Origin: Euzebyella saccharophila
GTDB taxonomy: Bacteria; Bacteroidota; Bacteroidia; Flavobacteriales; Flavobacteriaceae
Reading direction: 5' to 3'
DNA length: 64,000 nucleotides
Assembly (NCBI RefSeq): GCF_014855495.1
Contig: NZ_JACYFJ010000001.1
Span: 682,001-746,000 of the forward strand
Within the stretch, counting starts at the first letter, position 1, and every line of letters begins with the position of its first letter. The notes below the pieces were generated by a model. The model made no database searches, was not told the origin of the DNA, and worked only from the letters and a program-made list of their open reading frames with translations. A program made the translations under genes and the position numbers. Shown piece by piece: positions 8,906 to 15,740 of this stretch.

Positions 8906-10187
8906 ATGCAGATAAATTTTTATTGTCAGTTTGTGGTTGGTCTTCCTTGCTTTTGTTCTTAAAGTAATAAAGGGAGAATAAGGTGGCTACCATTCCTATA
9001 ATGGAAATAATATAACTCCCGTGCACAAAGAATTGAAGGGATGAAAGGGCTCCTTGTCCAAAATTTTTATATAACAATACCGCCATGCTTCCTAAATAAC
9101 CAAAGGCATCCGCTATATAGATAAGGAAACCTGCATTACCTTTGATTTGAAAGGTGGCAATCATCCGATCGAAAAACAGGCAGTTAAAAGGGACATAGCA
9201 GATATAAAGACCTAAGCCCACCAAAACCATCCAAAGTACAGGGCCCGAAACCCCCATTTGAAATAACAAAGTGCTTATTCCTATACATAAGGAACCCATG
9301 ATTAAAAGATAATGGTAGGACATAAACGCCTTAAAATTGTTTTTAATGAAGGCAAAGAGACCTATGCAAACCAGCACTATTACTGCAATAGGTATTTCTG
9401 CCAAAGTATACACAGATATATTTCCTTCAAAACCCACTGCATCCCAAATTTCACGTGAGAAGTTATCCCTAAAATCTCGCATCGCCGTAAGGCAGACATA
9501 AAAGAATACAAGAATAAGAATGGGAAAGAAGAACTTGGAAACAACAGTTCTTCTATCTTTTTTGGTCATGGGAACACGTTCTTCCCGTAATTTCTTATCC
9601 TCAATTGTTGGTTTAGGAATCTTGTCCAACATAAATGAAAAGCCCGCAAACGGTATTAAAAAAATGGCTCCAGTTACCGCTGGCATGGCAAATTGCGATA
9701 TGTTAAAACTTTCCATTACCAACAAGCCTACCGATTTTACAACTCCACTAGAAACTATAAAGCTTGAGCAAAGGATAACCCCCAGTATTTCGGTAAACTT
9801 TCTGCCTTCCAAATAAGAAAACACAACTCCCCAGATCATTCCCAATGATAATCCGTTCAAGAACATGAACAATATATTATATGGGTTGGGTAGCAGACCA
9901 AAACCAACCAGACTAAGCTCGGCCAAAATAATCATGACAAGTAGGTAGGGAAGTCTACTTTTTGGTTGAAGTTCAGATATCATTTTTATACCGATGAACT
10001 TAGAAAGCATATACCCCAGAACTTGGGAGATAATCAATACAATTTTATAATCCACTCCCAAGAAGGAAAGATTCTCAAATGTGGCCACCGTAAAGGGTTT
10101 TCTAAAGGCATACATACAAAAGTAGGTGCCAAAAGAGGCCAGAGATCCATATAGGATGAAATTGATATTTTTTTGGTTGATTTTCAA
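8889..10187 (-). CDS. DUF5690 MFS-like membrane transporter
   Basis: 432 aa polytopic inner-membrane protein with about 12 hydrophobic segments and a charged central loop (KPTIEDKKLREERVPMTKKD, around 195-215) as in MFS carriers. FGTYFCMYAFRKPFTVATF near the N-terminus recalls the organophosphate/phosphate antiporter branch. I recognise it as DUF5690, a Bacteroidota family of unknown substrate. It is first gene of the operon with the FAD oxidoreductase and PhnX-like hydrolase, so it probably brings the aminophosphonate into the cytoplasm after SusCD import. Two operator-like repeats lie just upstream. Confidence 0.85.
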   Translation of the reverse strand: MKINQKNINFILYGSLASFGTYFCMYAFRKPFTVATFENLSFLGVDYKIVLIISQVLGYMLSKFIGIKMISELQPKSRLPYLLVMIILAELSLVGFGLLPNPYNILFMFLNGLSLGMIWGVVFSYLEGRKFTEILGVILCSSFIVSSGVVKSVGLLVMESFNISQFAMPAVTGAIFLIPFAGFSFMLDKIPKPTIEDKKLREERVPMTKKDRRTVVSKFFFPILILVFFYVCLTAMRDFRDNFSREIWDAVGFEGNISVYTLAEIPIAVIVLVCIGLFAFIKNNFKAFMSYHYLLIMGSLCIGISTLLFQMGVSGPVLWMVLVGLGLYICYVPFNCLFFDRMIATFQIKGNAGFLIYIADAFGYLGSMAVLLYKNFGQGALSSLQFFVHGSYIISIIGMVATLFSLYYFKNKSKEDQPQTDNKNLSAYEPLV

Positions 10188-10196
10188 CTTCTATTC

Positions 10197-10212
10197 TTTA
10201 CAAATAGTAAAT
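10197..10212. promoter_or_regulatory. Operator-like palindrome, proximal, before DUF5690 operon
   Basis: TTTACAAATAGTAAAT, an inverted repeat TTTAC-AAATA-GTAAA, ending 10 bases from the DUF5690 start. It is identical over 16 bases to the copy 41 bases further upstream and shares the TTTACAAATA core with two sites in the susC/xre gap. Confidence 0.6.
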
Positions 10213-10237
10213 AATAAAATACAATATTCGAAATATA

Positions 10238-10253
10238 TTTACAAATAGTAAAT
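10238..10253. promoter_or_regulatory. Operator-like palindrome, distal, before DUF5690 operon
   Basis: Exact second copy of TTTACAAATAGTAAAT, offset 41 bases from the first, close to four helical turns. This suits cooperative binding of a dimeric repressor on one DNA face. Confidence 0.6.
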
Positions 10254-10351
10254 ATTATAACGTTAAGAAATACTTATGCACTATTTAAGTTAAAGTGAAT
10301 TTAGGGATTTATACCAGAAAGAATGTAGATATAGAGAAAGAGATAAGCTAT

Positions 10352-10393
10352 AAAAAAAACAAAGGGACATTTCAAGTAAACTTGAATGTCCCT
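10352..10393 (-). terminator. Intrinsic terminator downstream of the kinase operon
   Basis: AGGGACATTTCAAG (10363-10376) pairs with CTTGAATGTCCCT (10381-10393), 13 pairs with one bulged T and loop TAAA. On the minus strand it is followed by a U-rich tract (10352-10362). It lies about 375 bases past the kinase stop and separates that operon from the DUF5690 operon. Confidence 0.75.
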
Positions 10394-10662
10394 GGGGGAA
10401 CATTATTATAGACTACTTTCCTAACCCTATACCATAGCCTATAATTGTTCGGGTCTCCTTCAATCCAAAAAAAGTCAACCAATCACTACTAAAAATCCAA
10501 ACTGTCTAAGTAAAGGGGGAACTTTACTTTATTCTTTTTTAGCGCTGTTTTTCCCGGGATTTACAGATTCGCTATTTCTTTAGCTTTAAAACATGGTTAG
10601 TGTCAGTATAGCTTAGTACTATATTTTCTAAAGCTTTGTAAAAGTAGGGGGAGTGTTACAAA
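10352..10662 (-). ncRNA. Candidate structured RNA or long 3' UTR with three C5-loop hairpins
   Basis: Three inverted repeats each hold a run of C (minus strand) in or at the loop: stem 10635-10641/10656-10662 around 10647-10651; stem 10508-10515/10522-10529 with loop GGGGAA on the plus strand; and 10385-10404, whose arm overlaps the terminator stem. The C runs are spaced about 120-130 bases. The unit ends in an intrinsic terminator. No convincing ORF fits. It could be a 3'-UTR-derived small RNA of the kinase transcript. No promoter was recognised, so confidence is low. Confidence 0.35.
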
Positions 10663-10768
10663 ACAAAGAATCTGAAATCACAAGTTGTAAAATATCGATG
10701 AAAGGTAGTATTAAATCGACAAAAAACATAATTATAAAGAAAATTCCTACATTTAATAATGTTGCTAT

Positions 10769-12277
10769 CTATTTTAGAAGCTTGTATATATTTGTGAGCA
10801 ATTCCTTATCGTCAAAAGGTTTGGAGAGTACCACGTTCATTCCGGCTTTTTTGTAGGCTTTAATTTGAGCTTTATAAGAATTGGCAGTAATACCAATAAT
10901 GGGAATGGATTTAATATTCTTAAATGGAAAGCCTCGAATAACTTTAGCTAATTGATCTCCCGTAATATTTGGAAGATTTACATCCATTAAGACAATATCG
11001 TAACTTTTGTTTACAATTTCTTGCATTACCAAGGCACCATCGCTAACAATATCTATAAAAAAATCGCCAGTGTCTATTAGTGACTTTAACAGACTGGTCT
11101 GTACTCCTTCATTGTCTTCCACTAACAATACCTTGTATTTTTTTTGTTTTTGGACTGTATTCTTTTTTGATGTTTTTTCAGATGTTTCCTTTTCCGGATT
11201 ATGAAGAGGAAACTGCAGGTTAACATCAAAGAAGAAATGTGAACCTTTTCCTGAGGTTGATTCAATTTGAATTCTGGAGCCCATGAGGTTGAGCAGTCCT
11301 TTTACAATTGAAAGACCCAAGCCCACACCCTCCGTATTTCCCAGTTGTTCGAAGCTTTCTAAGACTGTTTCTAATTTTTCCTCCGGAATGCCAATTCCGG
11401 TATCCTTTACTCCCAAACGTAAATTGACCTTGTTGGCCCTTCTTTGATTTTGAATCGCATATAAAATTATTTTACCGTTAGGGGTATATTTTATGGCATT
11501 ATCACATAGGTTGGTAAGTACTTGCAATAGCCTTAGGCGATCACCTTCAATATATTCAGGAATGCTTTCATCTGCCGTAATGGTAAAAATCAATCCTCTT
11601 TCCTTTGCCCTTGTGTTATACGTGAGCTTTAGGAATTCGATTAATTGTTTAAAATTAAATACGGTAGGATTTAGGGCAAGTTTACCTTTGGAAATCATGG
11701 CCAAACTTAAAACATCCTCTAACATGAGTTTAAGGTTGGAAGTAGAGTCTTTTAATACGTTTAGGATATTGCTCTGTTCGTCATCAAGTTGACTTCTTTG
11801 GAGTATGTTGGTGAGGGCTATGATATTGGTAAGAGGGTTTCTTAGTTCATGGCTAAAGTTCTGTATAAAGTCATTTTTGAAGCGTTCCCTTTCCTCTAGT
11901 TCATGATTTTTTAATAGGATGAGCTCAGAATCAATAATAGATTCATTCCTTGCTTGTGCAATGGATTGATAGGATACATAATGTTCAGTAAGGTTTTCTA
12001 TGGCAATGAGAAATTGGCCGTTTTGTTTAGTAATTTCAATATCAACGGTCAATTCTTCTGCAGAATTACCCAACTGAACGCAGTGAAATATGGTCTTTTT
12101 TCGATTGGGTCCTATAATATCTGCAATGCTGAAAAAGAACGGGTGTATTTCACCAAGGTCTTTTCCTTTCTCGGCCTTAAACAAGGTTTGATCACTTTCA
12201 ATTACCTTGCCCTCTAAGTCCGTGAGGATAAATTGAAATTTATTGTTCTTGTAATTCTCCCTAAATTCCTTAAGCAT
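10769..12277 (-). CDS. Hybrid histidine kinase with C-terminal receiver
   Basis: 502 aa sensor kinase without membrane segments, so probably cytoplasmic. Residues 1 to about 110 form a PAS-like sensory region. The H-box FIQNFSHELRNPLTNIIALT follows a helix, and the ATP-binding lobe shows LCDNAIKYTPNGK (N box), GVKDTGIGIPEEK (G1) and GVGLGLSIVKGL (G2). A receiver domain starts at YKVLLVEDNEG, with acceptor Asp in VLMDVNLPN and conserved Lys in VLSKPF. There is no DNA-binding output, so signal likely passes to another protein. It overlaps the GTPase gene by 8 bases, which links it to the Ras-like module. Confidence 0.93.
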   Translation of the reverse strand: MLKEFRENYKNNKFQFILTDLEGKVIESDQTLFKAEKGKDLGEIHPFFFSIADIIGPNRKKTIFHCVQLGNSAEELTVDIEITKQNGQFLIAIENLTEHYVSYQSIAQARNESIIDSELILLKNHELEERERFKNDFIQNFSHELRNPLTNIIALTNILQRSQLDDEQSNILNVLKDSTSNLKLMLEDVLSLAMISKGKLALNPTVFNFKQLIEFLKLTYNTRAKERGLIFTITADESIPEYIEGDRLRLLQVLTNLCDNAIKYTPNGKIILYAIQNQRRANKVNLRLGVKDTGIGIPEEKLETVLESFEQLGNTEGVGLGLSIVKGLLNLMGSRIQIESTSGKGSHFFFDVNLQFPLHNPEKETSEKTSKKNTVQKQKKYKVLLVEDNEGVQTSLLKSLIDTGDFFIDIVSDGALVMQEIVNKSYDIVLMDVNLPNITGDQLAKVIRGFPFKNIKSIPIIGITANSYKAQIKAYKKAGMNVVLSKPFDDKELLTNIYKLLK

Positions 12278-12767
12278 TGATAGCTAGCATTTTTGCCAAT
12301 TCTTCAAATAGTTGATTTACCTTATGTCCCGTTTTGGCACTCGTTATATAATCGTATGATATATTTTTTTCCGATAAGACTTGATCTAGCTCTTTTGCGT
12401 CTACCAAATCAGATTTATTTCCTACAATTTTCACCGGTACATCATTGGTCTTTTCTTTTAAGGTAATTAAGTCTTTCCCCAAATTTTGAAACGTGGTTGG
12501 TCTGGCGACATCAAAAACAAAGATAATTCCATGGGAACCCAAAAGATAGGATTCCCTTATATGTGAAATATCATCGGTTCCTTCCAAATCCCATAGAATA
12601 AGGGTTACACTCTCATCTACAGAGAACTCAATGGTTTTTTTGGTGATGTGTACCCCTATGGAAACTTTATAATTATCAGAAAAGCTATCCTCTACAAAAC
12701 GACGGATTAAAGAAGTTTTGCCTACTCCAAAATGGCCTAGAACAACTATTTTCTTAGAGATCTGCAT
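12270..12767 (-). CDS. Ras/Rab-like small GTPase
   Basis: 165 aa single-domain GTPase. All G motifs are visible: P-loop GHFGVGKTS (11-19), switch-II WDLEG (59-63), NKSD (117-120) and TSAKT (142-146). The residue at the Ras Gln61 position is Thr rather than Gln, so intrinsic hydrolysis may be slow or need a partner. No C-terminal prenylation Cys. I chose ATG 12767 over the TTG at 12773. It overlaps the roadblock-like gene by 14 bases and the kinase by 8. By analogy to MglA/MglB and conservon CvnD/CvnB it is a molecular switch with a neighbouring regulator; the pathway is unknown. Confidence 0.9.
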   Translation of the reverse strand: MQISKKIVVLGHFGVGKTSLIRRFVEDSFSDNYKVSIGVHITKKTIEFSVDESVTLILWDLEGTDDISHIRESYLLGSHGIIFVFDVARPTTFQNLGKDLITLKEKTNDVPVKIVGNKSDLVDAKELDQVLSEKNISYDYITSAKTGHKVNQLFEELAKMLAINA

Positions 12768-13557
12768 GACCAAAATTTTGAGCTAATTGTTGATTGATTC
12801 TTTCTGTATTCAAAGTGTGATAATCTTCTTTTTTAGTTAGGTTTTCAAAGAAATCGAATATGAGGTCTTGAACCTTATCCTTTGCTTGGGTTGTGTAATT
12901 TCCGGAAAGTACAATAGCTATGTAAAATCGGTTAAAGCTCTGAAGGTGAATATGGTAAAGTTCATAATCTATAAGCTCCAGATTTTGGTCTTTTCTTCCA
13001 AAAGCATCCTCAACAAAACTTTTTATGGCAGTTAACATACCAGATATCATATCCTCATCTATGGTTTCCGTAACGGAATAACTGGCTTTTAAAATTCCGG
13101 AATCCTTTTCGATCAACAGTACTTGTTCAATTTTTGAAGCAGCGAGTTCATCAATAATTTCCTTTTTCGTAGAGGAACTATTGAACCATGTTTTTATCTT
13201 ATTCTTAAAACTGAGTTGCTTATTGATTTTCTCCGAAAGCAATTTGATTTCATGGGCTATATATTTTTTGATCATTTTGCCTAAAATGGGGAATAGTGCC
13301 TCTACCACCTCATCCTTATTTTTTTTGATTTCGGTTTTAAGCGCGGCCGTAATGGTAGGGCCTAAGGTAGTAGGTATGCTAGTTTTGAATTCCTCCAATT
13401 GGTCATGTATTATAGGGTCCACTTTATGGGTAAACTTCTGCTTGTCATTGAGCGTGCTTTCCAAGTTTTCTAATCTATGGGCAATCTTTTCAATATACAC
13501 ACTGTCCTCTGCGAAAAGAATATCCTTTAAAATTTGAATTTTTTCGTTTTCGTTCAT
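12754..13557 (-). CDS. Roadblock-like protein related to the N-terminal region of OmpA-family proteins
   Basis: 267 aa protein. The N-terminal half (IQILKDILF, then RLENLESTLND, VDPIIHDQLEEF, VEALFPILGKMIKKYIAHEI) matches from memory a region seen ahead of OmpA domains in other phyla (LRDLLF..RLDDPE..VLPEAI..ALFPVIGPAIRKAI). The C-terminal part (KIEQVLLIEKDSGILKASYS, then FYIAIVLSGNYT) has the strand-helix pattern of roadblock/LC7 domains. No OmpA domain or signal peptide is present. Roadblock proteins commonly act as GAP or effector of small GTPases, and the GTPase gene overlaps this one. ATG 13557 was preferred to TTG 13581. The roadblock call is by eye. Confidence 0.75.
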   Translation of the reverse strand: MNENEKIQILKDILFAEDSVYIEKIAHRLENLESTLNDKQKFTHKVDPIIHDQLEEFKTSIPTTLGPTITAALKTEIKKNKDEVVEALFPILGKMIKKYIAHEIKLLSEKINKQLSFKNKIKTWFNSSSTKKEIIDELAASKIEQVLLIEKDSGILKASYSVTETIDEDMISGMLTAIKSFVEDAFGRKDQNLELIDYELYHIHLQSFNRFYIAIVLSGNYTTQAKDKVQDLIFDFFENLTKKEDYHTLNTERINQQLAQNFGHADL

Positions 13558-13633
13558 CAGCGCTTTATTGCCCAAAAGCAACTATTTTTAATTCTAGGGG
13601 GAGTGTTTTATGAGGATAACCTAAATGAAGAAA

Positions 13634-13990
13634 TTACTTTTCACTTACTTTCTCTCCTAGGTCTATCAGTAATTTACCCAGTAGTTTTTTGTCTACTTTT
13701 TCGGTTTCTAAGGCTTCAATTTTATCTTCTACCTTGTCTTCAAGCTCCGTTATTCGAATGTTAACATCGGTTGCCACATTGTCTATGGCCGTTTTTAGAT
13801 CTTGCCTTACCTCCTCAATTAGTTCTTCTAAAATTTTCTTTTTGTCAAGAATATCTTTTTTAAGTGTTTCAAACTCAGAGTCGTAGGTTTTTATGTTTTC
13901 GCCAAAAATGAGGTTTTTGATGATTTCAATCTTGGATGATGCCTCATCTTCAGTGCCATTAAGCTGTACCACCTTTTCGTTCTTACTCAT
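13634..13990 (-). CDS. Small coiled-coil protein, first gene of the GTPase operon
   Basis: 118 aa, no signal peptide. After an acidic N-terminus, IEIIKNLIFGENIKTYDSEF recalls the start of the next gene product (IQILKDILFAEDSVYIEKIA), implying a shared N-terminal element. From about residue 45 to the end the protein is a heptad-like helix (LEELIEEVRQDLKTAIDN, then TELEDKVEDKIEALE). I took ATG 13990 rather than 14032 because the common motif begins just after it. It probably scaffolds or oligomerises with the roadblock-like protein; function is unknown. Confidence 0.75.
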   Translation of the reverse strand: MSKNEKVVQLNGTEDEASSKIEIIKNLIFGENIKTYDSEFETLKKDILDKKKILEELIEEVRQDLKTAIDNVATDVNIRITELEDKVEDKIEALETEKVDKKLLGKLLIDLGEKVSEK

Positions 13991-14200
13991 GTTATGTGTC
14001 TTTTGGGTATAGAGATTTCTTTGATAAATCAATGCTAAAACGGGGGAGAGCTGTTCAAAGGAATGACCTCTATAAGCGTGACTCCCTTTGTTTTAAACTA
14101 CTAATATAGGAAAATAATCCATGCAAATTATATGAACGATATTACGGAAACCCTGTCTTTTATAGGGGGTTGAAATAGAGAATGTTGAAAAGTCCAAAAA

Positions 14201-14227
14201 CAAAAAAAGCACCGCTTACACGATGCT

Positions 14228-14228
<1 letters not shown>
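14201..14228 (-). terminator. Terminator after tRNA-Ala
   Basis: Stem 14207-14214 with 14221-14228 (eight pairs, one G-U, on the minus strand AAGCATCG and CGGTGCTT), loop of six bases, then a U-rich tract. It starts at the tRNA CCA end. Confidence 0.75.
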
Positions 14229-14304
<76 letters not shown>

Positions 14305-14375
14305 GTTTTTGGATGCGCAAAGGAAATACATTTTCACAAAGTATCAAAATACTTTATGAGGTTATTTTTTGGCGC

Positions 14376-15176
14376 TTAATCCTTTTTAACACTCAACACA
14401 AGAACTGGAATACGTGCCGAGAATTCCGATTTTTGGATGGTATTCTTTTCCCATAACTTCTTGAAAAAGCCGCGTTTGCGCCTAAAAACACATAAAACAT
14501 CAGGGTGCTGTGCCTGCATATGCTCCAACACGCCAAGGTATGTGGTAGGTGCCTCTGTCAAGGTCAACTGCGAACTAATATCCATTAAAGCGGTATTTAC
14601 TTGCAAGTCATCATCGGTATAACCAGGTGTTTTTACCAATAACAAATTCACTTTTGCACCAAATTTGTTTTTTATTTCAATCAACGGATTTAAAATGCGC
14701 TTTCTTTTTAAGATACCGGACTTAAATGCCGTAAGTATGTTTTCAAAAGGTTGATAATCCATCCCTCGGGGTACTATTAAGGTAGGTATATTGGTTCTTT
14801 TGATGATCCTGCCAGAAGTATTCCCTAAGAAAAGCGCTTCGTTAATTTCATTGCTTCGGGGAGCCATAATAATCAAATCGATACCCAGTTCTTTATTGAT
14901 GTCGTTGAGCCCGTCAACAATGTCGCCATTGTATGAGGCAATTTGAATATCTACATTCTTGGCATCTACCTTTTCAATGATTTCCTTCAGGCGCTCAATA
15001 CCGCTTTCTGCCACCTTTTCGGTTACGTTGGATAACCCTTTTCCTGCACCGACCGAAACACTAAAAACTTCCATCAAAAATATTTTTGAAGAAAATTCAG
15101 TCGCAAAATCAATAGCGTATTGTAAGGTTTGGTGGGCATCGGGTGAAGTGCCGATAGGTACAAGAATGTGTTTCAT
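14376..15176 (-). CDS. Tandem-domain universal stress protein
   Basis: 266 aa cytoplasmic UspA-family protein with two Usp folds. The first begins MKHILVPIGTSPDAHQTLQY and ends with a nucleotide-binding-type signature (LFLGNTSGRIIKRTNIPTLI, about 123-142, G-x-x-S/T). The second (about 150-266) is degenerate and lacks a clear GxxS motif. A role in stress survival or ATP binding is typical of the family; nothing shows a specific partner. It is divergent from the GNAT gene, with 54 bases between starts. Confidence 0.92.
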   Translation of the reverse strand: MKHILVPIGTSPDAHQTLQYAIDFATEFSSKIFLMEVFSVSVGAGKGLSNVTEKVAESGIERLKEIIEKVDAKNVDIQIASYNGDIVDGLNDINKELGIDLIIMAPRSNEINEALFLGNTSGRIIKRTNIPTLIVPRGMDYQPFENILTAFKSGILKRKRILNPLIEIKNKFGAKVNLLLVKTPGYTDDDLQVNTALMDISSQLTLTEAPTTYLGVLEHMQAQHPDVLCVFRRKRGFFKKLWEKNTIQKSEFSARIPVLVLSVKKD

Positions 15177-15230
15177 GGTTTATCTGTTTTAACCTTAAAT
15201 TTACAATTTAATTGCAACCTACCTAATGAA

Positions 15231-15731
15231 ATGATCCGACTAGCAAACAAATCTGATATTCCTGAAATCCTTGAAATGACCGGTGCCTGTGCTCAACACA
15301 TGATTTCCAATGGCATCTACCAATGGAACGAGCACTATCCTTCTGAAAAGGCCTTTGTAAAAGATATTGATAGGGGCGAATTATATGTTTTGGTAATGGA
15401 CGAAAAAATCATCGGTTCCATTGTTATTTCCACATTAATGGATGAGGAATATGTGCCCATAGAATGGCTAACACCCAATGGAAATAGCGTTTACATCCAT
15501 AGATTGGGTGTACATCCAAGAGAACAGGGAAAAGGTTGCGCCCAGCAAATGATGCAGTTTGCGGAAGAATATGCCCGTAACCAAAATTTTGTTTCCGTTA
15601 GACTTGATACCTTCAGCCAGAATAAGCGTAACCAACGATTTTATGAAAAACGCGGGTTTCAACGTTTGGGAGACATATTTTTTCCAAAACAGAGCGAGCA
15701 TCCTTTTCATTGTTATGAATTAGTGCTGTAA
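15231..15731 (+). CDS. GNAT family N-acetyltransferase
   Basis: 166 aa acyl-CoA-dependent acetyltransferase. Motif A for CoA binding is YIHRLGVHPREQGKGCAQQM (R-x-x-G-x-G/A) near residues 88-107, with the later RLDTFSQNKRNQRFYEKRGF typical of the C-terminal motif B. ATG 15231 was chosen because the GNAT fold (MIRLANKSDIPEI) begins there; a longer upstream frame would overlap the divergent Usp start. The acceptor substrate cannot be inferred. MATE starts 9 bases downstream, so the two may be co-transcribed. Confidence 0.92.
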   Translation: MIRLANKSDIPEILEMTGACAQHMISNGIYQWNEHYPSEKAFVKDIDRGELYVLVMDEKIIGSIVISTLMDEEYVPIEWLTPNGNSVYIHRLGVHPREQGKGCAQQMMQFAEEYARNQNFVSVRLDTFSQNKRNQRFYEKRGFQRLGDIFFPKQSEHPFHCYELVL

Positions 15732-15740
15732 CTTGCGCGC

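Larger units (their letters stand above)
10188..10768. other. 581-base gene-free region
   Basis: Between the kinase stop and the DUF5690 start, both on the minus strand. It holds two operator-like repeats (10197-10212, 10238-10253), an intrinsic terminator (10352-10393) and three hairpins with C5/G5 loops up to 10662. A short minus-strand open stretch near 10420-10500 (reading SSDWLTFFGLKETRTIIGYG) has no ATG and is preceded by a stop, so I do not call it. Confidence 0.6.

Noticed and set aside
10420-10510. Minus-strand open stretch containing DWLTFFGLKETRT
   Set aside because: No ATG or good start, preceded by a stop, and within the structured region. It may be chance or a relic, so it is only mentioned.
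10653-10856. 67-codon plus-strand frame
   Set aside because: It runs into the kinase gene on the other strand and has no features of a protein gene.
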